Assembly (NCBI GenBank): GCA_963580455.1
Contig: OY756960.1
Span: 9,114,001 to 9,178,000, forward strand
Source: Euonymus europaeus
Lineage: Eukaryota > Streptophyta > Magnoliopsida > Celastrales > Celastraceae
Direction of reading: 5' to 3'
DNA length: 64,000 bases
Shown here in pieces: positions 24,108 to 39,100 of the stretch. The notes under the pieces were generated by a model. The model ran no database searches. It was given only the letters and a program-made list of their open reading frames with translations, and had not been told where the DNA came from. The translations under genes were made by a program, and so were the position numbers. Numbering within the stretch: the first letter of the stretch is position 1; every line of letters starts with the position of its first letter.

Positions 24108-26834
24108 TTATACTCGTAAAATTTGACATAGAAGAACAATAAAAAGTGTACACCGAGCAACTTTGATGGTCCGAAGTTGCTCAACTCTATCTATGGAGGA
24201 GCTTTTAACGGTTTTTGTCCATTTCGCATAGAAAGTTGGTGTTTTGGCATCGAAATAATCTAGGAAGTTATACTCGTAAAATTTGACATAGAAGAAGAAT
24301 AAAAAGTATACACCGAGCAACCTTGATGGTCCGAAGTTGCTCAACTCTATCTATGGAGGAGCTTTTAACAGTTTTTATCCATTTGTCATATAAAGTTGGT
24401 GTTTTGGAATCCAAATAATCACGGAAGTTATACTCGTAAAATTTGACATAGAAGAACAATGAAAAGTGTACACCGAGCAACTTTCATGATCCGAAGTTGC
24501 TCAACTCTATCTATGGAGGAGCTTTTAACGGTTTTTGTCCATTTGTCATAGATATGTGGTGTTTTGGCATCGAAATAATCTAGGAAGCTTATACTCAAAA
24601 AATTTGACAAAGAAGAACAATAAAAAATGTACACCGAGCAACTTTAATGGTCCGAAGTTGCTCAACTCTATCTATGGAGGAGCTTTTAACGGTTTTTGTC
24701 TATTTGTCATAGAAAGTTGGTATTTTGGAATCGAAATAATATAGGAAGCTTATACTCGTAAAATTTGACAAAGAAGAACAATAAAAAATGTACACCGAGC
24801 AACTTTCATTGTCCGAAGTTGCTCAACTCTATCTATGGAGGAGCTTTTAACGGTGTTTGTCCATTTGTCATAGAAAGTTGGTTTTTTGGAATCGAAATAA
24901 TCTAGGAAGTTATACTCGTAAAATTTGACATAGAAAAAACATTAAAAGGTGTACACCGAGCAACTTTCATAGTCCGAAGTTGCTCAACTCTATCTATGGA
25001 GGAGCTTTTAACGGTCTTTGTCCATTTGTCATAGATATGTGGTGTTTTGGCATCGAAATAATCTAGGAAGCTTATACTCGTAAAATTTGACGAAGAAGAA
25101 CAATAAAAAGTGTACACCGAGCAACTTTGATGGTCCGAAGTTGCTCAACTCTATCTATGGAGAAGCTTTGAACGGTTTTTATCCATTTGTGATAGAAAGT
25201 AGGTGTTTCGGCATCGAAATAATCTAGGAAGCTTATACTCGTAAAATTTGACAAAGAAGAACAATAAAAAGTGTACACCGAGCAACTTTCATGGTCCGAA
25301 GTTGCTCAACTCTATCTATGGAGGAGCTTTTAACGGTTTTTATCCATTTGTCTTAGAAAGTTGGTGTTTCGGCATCAAAATAATCTAGGAAGCATATACT
25401 CGTAAAATTTGACAAAGAAGAACAATAAAAAGTGTACACCGAGCAACTTTTATGGTCCGAAGTTGCTCAACTCTATCTATGGAGGAGCTTTTAACGGTTT
25501 TTGTCCATTTGTCATAGATATGTGGTGTTTTGCATCGAAATAACCTAGGAAGCTTATACTCGTAAAATTTGACAAAGAAGAACAATAAAAAGTGTACACC
25601 GAGCAACTTTCATGGTCCGAAGTTGCTCAACTCTATCTATGGAGGAGCTTTTAACGGTTTTTGTCCATTTGCCATAGAAAGTTGGTTTTTTGGAATCGAA
25701 ATAATCTAGGAAGTTATACTCGTAAAATTTGACATAGAAGAATAATAAAAAGTGTACACCGAGCAACTTTCATGGTCCGAAGTTTCTCAACTCTATCTAT
25801 GGAGGAGCTTTTAACGGTCTTTGTCCATTTGTCATAGATATGTGGTGTTTTGGCATCGAAATAATCTAGGAAGCTTATACTCGTAAAATTTGACAAAGAA
25901 GAATAATAAAAAGTGTACACCGAGCAACTTTCATGGTCCGAAGTTGCTCAACTCTATCTTTGGAGGAGCTTTTAACGGTTTTTGTCCGTTTGTCATAGAA
26001 AGTTGGTGTTTTGGAATCGAAATAATCTAGGAAGCTCATACTCGTAAAATTTGACAAAGAAGAACAATAAAAAGTGTACACCGAGCAACTTTCATGGTCC
26101 GAAGTTTCTCAACTCTATCTATGGAGGAGCTTTTAACGGTTTTTGTCCATTTATCATAGAAAGTTGGTGTTTTGGAATCGAAATAATCTAGGAAGCTTAT
26201 ACTCGTAAAATGTGACAAAGAAGAACAATAAAAAATGTACACCGAGCAACTTTCATGGTCCGAAGTTGCTCAACTTTATCTATGGAGGAGCTTTTAACGG
26301 TTTTTGTCCATTTTTCATAGAAAGTTGGTTTTTTGGAATCGAAATAATCTAGGAAGTACTCGTAAAATTTAACATAGAAGAACAATAAAAAGTGTACACC
26401 GAGAAACTTTGATAGTACGAAGTTGCTCAACTCTATCTATGAAGGAGATTTTAACGGTTTTTGTGCATTTGTCATAGAAATGTGTTGTTTTGGCATTGAA
26501 ATAATCTAGGAAGCTTGTACTCGTAAAATTTGACATAGAAGAACAATAAAAAGTGTACACCGAGCAACTTTGATGGTCCGAAGTTGCTCAACTCTATCTA
26601 TAGAGGAGCTTTTAGCGGTTTTTGTCCATTTCGCATAGAAAGTTGGTGTTTTGGCATCGAAATAATCTAGGAAGTTATACTCGTAAAATTTGACATTGAA
26701 GAAGAATAAAAAGTATACACCGAGCAACTTTGATGGTCCGAAGTTGCTCAACTCTATCTATGGAGGAGCTTTTAACAGTTTTTATCCCTTTGTCATATAA
26801 AGTGGGTGTTTTGGAATCCAAATAATCACGGAAG
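22822..26834 (+). repeat. 25-monomer higher-order repeat, copy 1 (4,013 bp)
   Basis: Everything from about 22,822 recurs 4,013 bp later (22,822 to 26,835; 23,948 to 27,961; 24,902 to 28,915; 26,197 to 30,210). The unit contains about one and a third copies of the 6-monomer repeat followed by about 17 other monomers. The left breakpoint falls near 22,820, where GGCATCACAATAATC in copy 1 faces GGAATCCAAATAATCACGG before copies 2 and 3. Confidence 0.93.
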
Positions 26835-29800
26835 TTATACTCGTAAAATTTGACAAAGAAGAACAATAAAAAGTGTACACCGAGCAACTTTTATGGTCCG
26901 AAGTTGCTCAACTCTATCAATGGAGGAGCTTTTAACGGTTTTTGTCCATTTGTCATAGATATGTGGTGTTTTGGCATCGAAATAACCTAGGAAGCTTATA
27001 CTCGTAAAATTTGACAAAGAAGAACAATAAAAAGTGTACACCGAGCAACTTTCATAGTCCGAAGTTGCTCAACTCTATCTATGGAGGAGCTTTTAACGGT
27101 TTTTGTCCATTTGTGATAGAAAGTTGGTTTTTTGGAATCGAAATAATCTAGGAAGTTATACTCGTAAAATTTGACATAGAAGAACAATAAAAAGTGTACA
27201 CCGAGCAACTTTCATGGTCCGAAGTTGCTCAACTCTATCTATGGAGGAGCTTTTAACGGTGTTTGTCCATTTGTAATAGATATGTGGTGTTTTGGCAGCG
27301 AAATAATCTCGGAAGCTTATACTCGTAAAATTTGACAAAGAAGAACAATAAAAAGTGTACACCGAGCAACTTACATGGTCCGAAGTTGCTCAACTCTATC
27401 TATGGAGAAGCTTTGAACGGTTTTTATCCATTTGTGATAGAAAGTTGGTGTTTCGGCATCGAAATAATCTAGGAAGCTTATACTCGTAAAATTTGACAAA
27501 GAAGAACAATAAAAAATGTACACCGAGCAACTTTCATGGTCCGAAGTTGCTCAACTCTATCTATGGGGGAGCTTTTAACGGTTTTTGTCCATTTGTCATA
27601 GAAATTTGGTGTTTTGGAATCGAAATAATCTAGGAAGCTTATACTCGTAAAATTCGACAAAGAAGAACAATAAAAAGTGTACGCCGAGCAACTTTCATGG
27701 TCCGAAGTTGCTCAACTCTATCTTTGGAGGAGCTTTGAACGGTTTTTATCTATTTGTCTTAGAAAGTGGGTGTTTCGGCATCACAATAATCTAGGAAGCT
27801 TATACTCGTAAAATTTGACAAAGAAGAACAATAAAAAGTGTACACCGAGCAACTTTTATGGTCCGAAGTTGCTCAACTCTATCAATGGAGGAGCTTTTAA
27901 CGGTTTTTGTCCATTTGTCATAGATATGTGGTGTTTTGGCATCGAAATAACCTAGGAAGCTTATACTCGTAAAATTTGACAAAGAAGAACAATAAAAAGT
28001 GTACACCGAGCAACTTTCATGGTCCGAAGTTGCTCAACTCTATCTATGGAGGAGCTTTTAACGGTTTTTGTCCATTTGTGATAGAAAGTTGGTTTTTTGG
28101 AATCGAAATAATCTAGGAAGTTATACTCGTAAAATTTGACATAGAAGAACAATAAAAAGTGTACACCGAGCAACTTTGATGGTCCGAAGTTGCTCAACTC
28201 TATCTATGGAGGAGCTTTTAACGGTTTTTGTCCATTTCGCATAGAAAGTTGGTGTTTTGGCATCGAAATAATCTAGGAAGTTATACTCGTAAAATTTGAC
28301 ATAGAAGAAGAATAAAAAGTATACACCGAGCAACCTTGATGGTCCGAAGTTGCTCAACTCTATCTATGGAGGAGCTTTTAACAGTTTTTATCCATTTGTC
28401 ATATAAAGTTGGTGTTTTGGAATCCAAATAATCACGGAAGTTATACTCGTAAAATTTGACATAGAAGAACAATGAAAAGTGTACACCGAGCAACTTTCAT
28501 GATCCGAAGTTGCTCAACTCTATCTATGGAGGAGCTTTTAACGGTTTTTGTCCATTTGTCATAGATATGTGGTGTTTTGGCATCGAAATAATCTAGGAAG
28601 CTTATACTCAAAAAATTTGACAAAGAAGAACAATAAAAAATGTACACCGAGCAACTTTAATGGTCCGAAGTTGCTCAACTCTATCTATGGAGGAGCTTTT
28701 AACGGTTTTTGTCTATTTGTCATAGAAAGTTGGTATTTTGGAATCGAAATAATATAGGAAGCTTATACTCGTAAAATTTGACAAAGAAGAACAATAAAAA
28801 ATGTACACCGAGCAACTTTCATTGTCCGAAGTTGCTCAACTCTATCTATGGAGGAGCTTTTAACGGTGTTTGTCCATTTGTCATAGAAAGTTGGTTTTTT
28901 GGAATCGAAATAATCTAGGAAGTTATACTCGTAAAATTTGACATAGAAAAAACATTAAAAGGTGTACACCGAGCAACTTTCATAGTCCGAAGTTGCTCAA
29001 CTCTATCTATGGAGGAGCTTTTAACGGTCTTTGTCCATTTGTCATAGATATGTAGTGTTTTGGCATCGAAATAATCTAGGAAGCTTATACTCGTAAAATT
29101 TGACGAAGAAGAACAATAAAAAGTGTACACCGAGCAACTTTGATGGTCCGAAGTTGCTCAACTCTATCTATGGAGAAGCTTTGAACGGTTTTTATCCATT
29201 TGTGATAGAAAGTAGGTGTTTCGGCATCGAAATAATCTAGGAAGCTTATACTCGTAAAATTTGACAAAGAAGAACAATAAAAAGTGTACACCGAGCAACT
29301 TTCATGGTCCGAAGTTGCTCAACTCTATCTATGGAGGAGCTTTTAACGGTTTTTATCCATTTGTCTTAGAAAGTTGGTGTTTCGGCATCAAAATAATCTA
29401 GGAAGCATATACTCGTAAAATTTGACAAAGAAGAACAATAAAAAGTGTACACCGAGCAACTTTTATGGTCCGAAGTTGCTCAACTCTATCTATGGAGGAG
29501 CTTTTAACGGTTTTTGTCCATTTGTCATAGATATGTGGTGTTTTGCATCGAAATAACCTAGGAAGCTTATACTCGTAAAATTTGACAAAGAAGAACAATA
29601 AAAAGTGTACACCGAGCAACTTTCATGGTCCGAAGTTGCTCAACTCTATCTATGGAGGAGCTTTTAACGGTTTTTGTCCATTTGCCATAGAAAGTTGGTT
29701 TTTTGGAATCGAAATAATTTAGGAAGTTATACTCGTAAAATTTGACATAGAAGAATAATAAAAAGTGTACACCGAGCAACTTTCATGGTCCGAAGTTTCT

Positions 29801-30847
29801 CAACTCTATCTATGGAGGAGCTTTTAACGGTCTTTGTCCATTTGTCATAGATATGTGGTGTTTTGGCATCGAAATAATCTAGGAAGCTTATACTCGTAAA
29901 ATTTGACAAAGAAGAATAATAAAAAGTGTACACCGAGCAACTTTCATGGTCCGAAGTTGCTCAACTCTATCTTTGGAGGAGCTTTTAACGGTTTTTGTCC
30001 GTTTGTCATAGAAAGTTGGTGTTTTGGAATCGAAATAATCTAGGAAGCTCATACTCGTAAAATTTGACAAAGAAGAACAATAAAAAGTGTACACCGAGCA
30101 ACTTTCATGGTCCGAAGTTTCTCAACTCTATCTATGGAGGAGCTTTTAACGGTTTTTGTCCATTTATCATAGAAAGTTGGTGTTTTGGAATCGAAATAAT
30201 CTAGGAAGCTTATACTCGTAAAATGTGACAAAGAAGAACAATAAAAAATGTACACCGAGCAACTTTCATGGTCCGAAGTTGCTCAACTTTATCTATGGAG
30301 GAGCTTTTAACGGTTTTTGTCCATTTTTCATAGAAAGTTGGTTTTTTGGAATCGAAATAATCTAGGAAGTACTCGTAAAATTTAACATAGAAGAACAATA
30401 AAAAGTGTACACCGAGAAACTTTGATAGTACGAAGTTGCTCAACTCTATCTATGAAGGAGATTTTAACGGTTTTTGTGCATTTGTCATAGAAATGTGTTG
30501 TTTTGGCATTGAAATAATCTAGGAAGCTTATACTCGTAAAATTTGACATAGAAGAACAATAAAAAGTGTACACCGAGCAACTTTGATGGTCCGAAGTTGC
30601 TCAACTCTATCTATAGAGGAGCTTTTAGCGGTTTTTGTCCATTTCGCATAGAAAGTTGGTGTTTTGGCATCGAAATAATCTAGGAAGTTATACTCGTAAA
30701 ATTTGACATTGAAGAAGAATAAAAAGTATACACCGAGCAACTTTGATGGTCCGAAGTTGCTCAACTCTATCTATGGAGGAGCTTTTAACAGTTTTTATCC
30801 CTTTGTCATATAAAGTGGGTGTTTTGGAATCCAAATAATCACGGAAG
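26835..30847 (+). repeat. 25-monomer higher-order repeat, copy 2 (4,013 bp)
   Basis: Nearly identical to copies 1 and 3. Differences visible by eye are single substitutions, for example TGTAGTGTTTT near 29,050 where the other copies have TGTGGTGTTTT, and AATAATTTAGG near 29,717 where they have AATAATCTAGG. Confidence 0.93.
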
Positions 30848-33800
30848 TTATACTCGTAAAATTTGACAAAGAAGAACAATAAAAAGTGTACACCGAGCAA
30901 CTTTTATGGTCCGAAGTTGCTCAACTCTATCAATGGAGGAGCTTTTAACGGTTTTTGTCCATTTGTCATAGATATGTGGTGTTTTGGCATCGAAATAACC
31001 TAGGAAGCTTATACTCGTAAAATTTGACAAAGAAGAACAATAAAAAGTGTACACCGAGCAACTTTCATAGTCCGAAGTTGCTCAACTCTATCTATGGAGG
31101 AGCTTTTAACGGTTTTTGTCCATTTGTGATAGAAAGTTGGTTTTTTGGAATCGAAATAATCTAGGAAGTTATACTCGTAAAATTTGACATAGAAGAACAA
31201 TAAAAAGTGTACACCGAGCAACTTTCATGGTCCGAAGTTGCTCAACTCTATCTATGGAGGAGCTTTTAACGGTGTTTGTCCATTTGTAATAGATATGTGG
31301 TGTTTTGGCAGCGAAATAATCTCGGAAGCTTATACTCGTAAAATTTGACAAAGAAGAACAATAAAAAGTGTACACCGAGCAACTTACATGGTCCGAAGTT
31401 GCTCAACTCTATCTATGGAGAAGCTTTGAACGGTTTTTATCCATTTGTGATAGAAAGTTGGTGTTTCGGCATCGAAATAATCTAGGAAGCTTATACTCGT
31501 AAAATTTGACAAAGAAGAACAATAAAAAATGTACACCGAGCAACTTTCATGGTCCGAAGTTGCTCAACTCTATCTATGGGGGAGCTTTTAACGGTTTTTG
31601 TCCATTTGTCATAGAAATTTGGTGTTTTGGAATCGAAATAATCTAGGAAGCTTATACTCGTAAAATTCGACAAAGAAGAACAATAAAAAGTGTACGCCGA
31701 GCAACTTTCATGGTCCGAAGTTGCTCAACTCTATCTTTGGAGGAGCTTTGAACGGTTTTTATCCATTTGTCTTAGAAAGTGGGTGTTTCGGCATCACAAT
31801 AATCTAGGAAGCTTATACTCGTAAAATTTGACAAAGAAGAACAATAAAAAGTGTACACCGAGCAACTTTTATGGTCCGAAGTTGCTCAACTCTATCAATG
31901 GAGGAGCTTTTAACGGTTTTTGTCCATTTGTCATAGATATGTGGTGTTTTGGCATCGAAATAACCTAGGAAGCTTATACTCGTAAAATTTGACAAAGAAG
32001 AACAATAAAAAGTGTACACCGAGCAACTTTCATGGTCCGAAGTTGCTCAACTCTATCTATGGAGGAGCTTTTAACGGTTTTTGTCCATTTGTGATAGAAA
32101 GTTGGTTTTTTGGAATCGAAATAATCTAGGAAGTTATACTCGTAAAATTTGACATAGAAGAACAATAAAAAGTGTACACCGAGCAACTTTGATGGTCCGA
32201 AGTTGCTCAACTCTATCTATGGAGGAGCTTTTAACGGTTTTTGTCCATTTCGCATAGAAAGTTGGTGTTTTGGCATCGAAATAATCTAGGAAGTTATACT
32301 CGTAAAATTTGACATAGAAGAAGAATAAAAAGTATACACCGAGCAACCTTGATGGTCCGAAGTTGCTCAACTCTATCTATGGAGGAGCTTTTAACAGTTT
32401 TTATCCATTTGTCATATAAAGTTGGTGTTTTGGAATCCAAATAATCACGGAAGTTATACTCGTAAAATTTGACATAGAAGAACAATGAAAAGTGTACACC
32501 GAGCAACTTTCATGATCCGAAGTTGCTCAACTCTATCTATGGAGGAGCTTTTAACGGTTTTTGTCCATTTGTCATAGATATGTGGTGTTTTGGCATCGAA
32601 ATAATCTAGGAAGCTTATACTCAAAAAATTTGACAAAGAAGAACAATAAAAAATGTACACCGAGCAACTTTAATGGTCCGAAGTTGCTCAACTCTATCTA
32701 TGGAGGAGCTTTTAACGGTTTTTGTCTATTTGTCATAGAAAGTTGGTATTTTGGAATCGAAATAATATAGGAAGCTTATACTCGTAAAATTTGACAAAGA
32801 AGAACAATAAAAAATGTACACCGAGCAACTTTCATTGTCCGAAGTTGCTCAACTCTATCTATGGAGGAGCTTTTAACGGTGTTTGTCCATTTGTCATAGA
32901 AAGTTGGTTTTTTGGAATCGAAATAATCTAGGAAGTTATACTCGTAAAATTTGACATAGAAAAAACATTAAAAGGTGTACACCGAGCAACTTTCATAGTC
33001 CGAAGTTGCTCAACTCTATCTATGGAGGAGCTTTTAACGGTCTTTGTCCATTTGTCATAGATATGTGGTGTTTTGGCATCGAAATAATCTAGGAAGCTTA
33101 TACTCGTAAAATTTGACGAAGAAGAACAATAAAAAGTGTACACCGAGCAACTTTGATGGTCCGAAGTTGCTCAACTCTATCTATGGAGAAGCTTTGAACG
33201 GTTTTTATCCATTTGTGATAGAAAGTAGGTGTTTCGGCATCGAAATAATCTAGGAAGCTTATACTCGTAAAATTTGACAAAGAAGAACAATAAAAAGTGT
33301 ACACCGAGCAACTTTCATGGTCCGAAGTTGCTCAACTCTATCTATGGAGGAGCTTTTAACGGTTTTTATCCATTTGTCTTAGAAAGTTGGTGTTTCGGCA
33401 TCAAAATAATCTAGGAAGCATATACTCGTAAAATTTGACAAAGAAGAACAATAAAAAGTGTACACCGAGCAACTTTTATGGTCCGAAGTTGCTCAACTCT
33501 ATCTATGGAGGAGCTTTTAACGGTTTTTGTCCATTTGTCATAGATATGTGGTGTTTTGCATCGAAATAACCTAGGAAGCTTATACTCGTAAAATTTGACA
33601 AAGAAGAACAATAAAAAGTGTACACCGAGCAACTTTCATGGTCCGAAGTTGCTCAACTCTATCTATGGAGGAGCTTTTAACGGTTTTTGTCCATTTGCCA
33701 TAGAAAGTCGGTTTTTTGGAATCGAAATAATCTAGGAAGTTATACTCGTAAAATTTGACATAGAAGAATAATAAAAAGTGTACACCGAGCAACTTTCATG

Positions 33801-34860
33801 GTCCGAAGTTTCTCAACTCTATCTATGGAGGAGCTTTTAACGGTCTTTGTCCATTTGTCATAGATATGTGGTGTTTTGGCATCGAAATAATCTAGGAAGC
33901 TTATACTCGTAAAATTTGACAAAGAAGAATAATAAAAAGTGTACACCGAGCAACTTTCATGGTCCGAAGTTGCTCAACTCTATCTTTGGAGGAGCTTTTA
34001 ACGGTTTTTGTCCGTTTGTCATAGAAAGTTGGTGTTTTGGAATCGAAATAATCTAGGAAGCTCATACTCGTAAAATTTGACAAAGAAGAACAATAAAAAG
34101 TGTACACCGAGCAACTTTCATGGTCCGAAGTTTCTCAACTCTATCTATGGAGGAGCTTTTAACGGTTTTTGTCCATTTATCATAGAAAGTTGGTGTTTTG
34201 GAATCGAAATAATCTAGGAAGCTTATACTCGTAAAATGTGACAAAGAAGAACAATAAAAAATGTACACCGAGCAACTTTCATGGTCCGAAGTTGCTCAAC
34301 TTTATCTATGGAGGAGCTTTTAACGGTTTTTGTCCATTTTTCATAGAAAGTTGGTTTTTTGGAATCGAAATAATCTAGGAAGTACTCGTAAAATTTAACA
34401 TAGAAGAACAATAAAAAGTGTACACCGAGAAACTTTGATAGTATGAAGTTGCTCAACTCTATCTATGAAGGAGATTTTAACGGTTTTTGTGCATTTGTCA
34501 TAGAAATGTGTTGTTTTGGCATTGAAATAATCTAGGAAGCTTATACTCGTAAAATTTGACATAGAAGAACAATAAAAAGTGTACACCGAGCAACTTTGAT
34601 GGTCCGAAGTTGCTCAACTCTATCTATAGAGGAGCTTTTAGCGGTTTTTGTCCATTTCGCATAGAAAGTTGGTGTTTTGGCATCGAAATAATCTAGGAAG
34701 TTATACTCGTAAAATTTGACATTGAAGAAGAATAAAAAGTATACACCGAGCAACTTTGATGGTCCGAAGTTGCTCAACTCTATCTATGGGGGAGCTTTTA
34801 ACAGTTTTTATCCATTTGTCATATAAAGTTGGTGTTTTGGAATCCAAATAATCACGGAAG
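30848..34860 (+). repeat. 25-monomer higher-order repeat, copy 3 (4,013 bp)
   Basis: Third copy. It stays aligned with copy 2 until the unit at about 34,701, where substitutions increase, and after 34,861 a different monomer follows. The downstream boundary is thus within about one monomer of 34,860. Confidence 0.9.
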
Positions 34861-36139
34861 TTATACTCGTAAAATTTGACATAGAAGAACAATAAAAAGT
34901 GTACACCGAGCAACTTTCATGGTCCGAAGTTGCTCAACTCTATCTATGGAGGAGCTTTTAACGGTTTTTGTCCATTTGTCATAGATATGTGCTGTTTTGG
35001 CATCGAAATAATCTAGGAAGCTTATACTCGTAAAATTTGACAAAGAAGAACAATAAAAAATGTACACCGAGCAACTTTAATGGTCCGAAGTTGCTCAACT
35101 CTATCTATGGAGGAGCTTTTAACGGTTGTTGTCCATTAGTCATAGAAAGTTGGTATTTTGGAATCGAAATAATCTAGGAAGCTTATACTCGTAAAATTTG
35201 ACAAAGAAGAACAATAAAAAATGTACACCGAGCAACTTTCATGGTCCGAAGTTGCTCAACTCTATCTATGGGGGAGCTTTTAACGGTTTTTGTCCATTTG
35301 TCATAGAAATTTGGTGTTTTGGAATCGAAATAATCTAGGAAGCTTATACTCGTAAAATTCGACAAAGAAGAACAATAAAAAGTGTACGCCGAGCAACTTT
35401 CATGGTACGAAGTTGCTCAACTCTATCTTTGGAGGAGCTTTGAACGGTTTTTATCCATTTGTGATAGAAAGTTGGTGTTTCGGCATCGAAATAATCTAGG
35501 GAGCTTATACTCGTAAAATTTGACAAAGAAGAACAATAAAAAGTGTACACCGAGCAACTTTCATGGTCCGAAGTTGCTCAACTCTATCTATGGAGGAGGT
35601 TTTAACGGTTTTTGTCCATTTGTCATAGATATGTGGTGTTTTGGCATCGAAATAACCTAGGAAGCTTATACTCGTAAAATTTGACAAAGAAGAACAATAA
35701 AAAATGTATACCGAGCAACTTTCACGATCCGAAGTTTCTCAACTCTATATATGGAGGAGCTTTTAACGGTTTTTGTCCATTTATCATAGAAAGTTGGTGT
35801 TTTGGAATCGAAATAATCTAGGAAGCTTATACTCGTAAAATGTGACAAAGAAGAACAATAAAAAATGTACACCGAGCAACTTTCATGGTCCGAAGTTGCT
35901 CAACTTTATCTATGGAGGAGCTTTTAACGCTTTTTATCCATTTGTCATAGAAAGTTGGTGTTTTGGAATCGAAATAATCTAGGAAGCTTATACTCGTAAA
36001 ATTTGACAAAGAAGAACAATAAAAAGTGTACACCGAGCAACTTTCATGGTCCGAAGTTGCTCAACTCTATTTATGGAGGAGCTTTTAACGGTTTTTATCC
36101 ATTTATCTTAGGAAGTTGGTGTTTCGGCATCAAAATAAT
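34861..36139 (+). repeat. Mixed monomers between the 25- and 29-monomer repeats
   Basis: Eight monomers recombine pieces known from both neighbours. The unit near 35,183 copies the type at 31,491, and those near 35,344 and 35,666 resemble units at 37,912 and 38,073. I see no long-period repeat confined to this segment. Confidence 0.65.
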
Positions 36140-39100
36140 CTAGGAAGCATATACTCGTAAAATTTGACAAAGAAGAACAATAAAAAGTGTACACCGAGCA
36201 ACTTTTGTGGTCCGAAGTTGCTCAACTCTATCTATGGAGGAGCTTTTAACGGTTTTTGTCCATTTGTCATAGATATGTGGTGTTTTGCATCGAAATAACC
36301 TAGGAAGCTTATACTCGTAAAATTTGACAAAGAAGAACAATAAAAAGTGTACACCGAGCAACTTTCATGGTCCGAAGTTGCTCAACTCTATCTATGGAGG
36401 AGCTTTTAACGGTTTTTGTCCATTTGCCATAGAAAGTTGGTTTTTTGGAATCGAAATAATCTAGGAAGTTATACTCGTAAAATTTGACATAGAAGAATAA
36501 TAAAAAGTGTACACCGAGCAGCTTTCATGGTCCGAAGTTTCTCAACTCTATCTATGGAGGAGCTTTTAACGGTCTTTGTCCATTTGTCATAGATATGTGG
36601 TGTTTTGGCATCAAAATAATCTAGGAAGCTTATACTCGTAAAATTTGACAAAGAAGAATAATAAAAAGTGTACACCGAGCAACTTTCATGGTCCGAAGTT
36701 TCTCAACTCTATCTTTGGAGGAGCTTTTAACGGTTTTTGTCCATTTGTCATAGAAAGTTGGTGTTTTGGAATCGAAATAATCTAGGAAGCTTATACTCGT
36801 AAAATTTGACAAAGAAGAACAATAAAAAGTGTACACCGAGCAACTTTCATGGTCCGAAGTTTCTCAACTCTATCTATGGAGGAGCTTTTAACGGTTTTTG
36901 TCCATTTATCATAGAAAGTTGGTGTTTTGGAATCGAAATAATCTAGGAAGCTTATACTCGTAAAATGTGACAAAGAAGAACAATAAAAAATGTACACCGA
37001 GCAACTTTCATGGTCCGAAGTTGCTCAACTTTATCTATGGAGGAGCTTTTAACGGTTTTTGTCCATTTTTCATAGAAAGTTGGTTTTTTGGAATCGAAAT
37101 AATCTAGGAAGTACTCGTAAAATTTAACATAGAAGAACAATAAAAAGTGTACACCGAGAAACTTTGATAGTACGAAGTTGCTCAACTCTATCTATGAAGG
37201 AGATTTTAACGGTTTTTGTGCATTTGTCATAGAAATGTGTTATTTTGGCATGGAAATAATCTAGGAAGCTTATACTCGTAAAATTTGACATAGAAGAACA
37301 ATAAAAAGTGTACACCGAGCAACTTTGATGGTCCGAAGTTGCTCAACTCTATCTATAGAGGAGCTTTTAACGGTTTTTGTCCATTTCGCATAGAAAGTTC
37401 GTGTTTTTGCATCGAAATAATCTAGGAAGTTATACTCGTAAAATTTGACATTGAAGAAGAATAAAAAGTATACACCGAGCAACTTTGATGGTCCGAAGTT
37501 GGTCAACTCTATCTATGGAGGAGCTTTTAACAGTTTTTATCCATTTGTCATATAAAGTTGGTGTTTTGGAATCCAAATAATCACGGAAGTTATACTCGTA
37601 AAATTTGACATAGAAGAACAATAAAAAGTGTACACCGAGCAACTTTCATGGTCCGAAGTTGCTCAACTCTATCTATGGAGGAGCTTTTAACGGTTTTTGT
37701 CCATTTGTCATAGATATGTGGTGTTTTGGCAACGAAATAATCTAGGAAGCTTATACTCGTAATATTTGACAAAGAAGAACAATAAAAAATGTACACCGAG
37801 CAACTTTAATGGTCCGAAGTTGCTCAACTCTATCTATGGGGGAGCTTTTAACGGTTTTTGTCCATTTGTCATAGAAATTTGGTGTTTTGGAATCGAAATA
37901 ATCTAGGAAGCTTATACTCGTAAAATTCGACAAAGAAGAACAATAAAAAGTGTACGCCGAGCTACTTTCACGGTACGAAGTTGCTCAACTCTATCTTTGG
38001 AGGAGCTTTGAACGGTTTTTATCCATTTGTGATAGAAAGTTGGTGTTTCGGCATCGAAATAATCTAGGGAGCTTATACTCGTAAAATTTGACAAAGAAGA
38101 ACAATAAAAAATGTACACCGAGCAACTTTCACGATCCGAAGTTTCTCAACTCTATATATGGAGGAGCTTTTAACGGTTTTTGTCCATTTATCATAGAAAG
38201 TTGGTGTTTTGGAATCGAAATAATCTAGGAAGCTTATACTCGTAAAATGTGACAAAGAAGAACAATAAAAAATGTACACCGAGCAACTTTCATGGTCCGA
38301 AGTTGCTCAACTCTATCTATGGAGGAGCTTTTAACGGTTTTTGTCCATTTGTCATAGAAAGTTGGTGTTTTGGAATCGAAATAATCTAGGAAGTACTCGT
38401 AAAATTTAACATAGAAGAACAATAAAAAGTGTACACCGAGAAACTTTGATAGTACGAAGTTGCTCAACTTTATCTATGAAGGAGATTTTAACGGTTTTTG
38501 TGCATTTGTCATAGAAATGTGTTATTTTGGCATGGAAATAATCTAGGAAGCTTATACTCGTAAAATTTGACATAGAAGAACAATAAAAAGTGTACACCGA
38601 GCAACTTTGATGGTCCGAAGTTGCTCAACTCTATCTATGGAGGATCTTTTAACGGTTTTTGTCCATTTCGCATAGAAAGTTGATGTTTTGGCATCGAAAT
38701 AATATAGGAAGTTATACTCGTAAAATTTGACATAGAAGAAGAATAAAAAGTATACACCGAGCAACTTTGATGGTCCGAAGTTGCTCAACTCTATCTATGG
38801 AGGAGCTTTTAACAGTTTTTATCCATTTGTCATATAAAGTTGGTGTTTTGGAATCCAAATAATCACGGAAGTTATACTCGTAAAATTTGACATAGAAGAA
38901 CAATGAAAAGTGTACACCGAGCAACTTTCATGTTCCGAAGTTGCTCAACTCTATCTATGGAAGAGCTTTTAACGGTTTTTGTCCATTTGTCATAGATATG
39001 TGGTGTTTTGGCATCGAAATAATCTAGGAAGCTTATACTCGTAAAATTTGACGAAGAAGAACAATAAAAAATGTACACCGAGCAACTTTAATGGTCCGAA

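Noticed and set aside
24535..24744. Plus-strand 69-codon frame, repeated at 28,548 and 32,561
   Set aside because: Chance loss of stops in one satellite variant, repeated only because the 25-monomer HOR is repeated.
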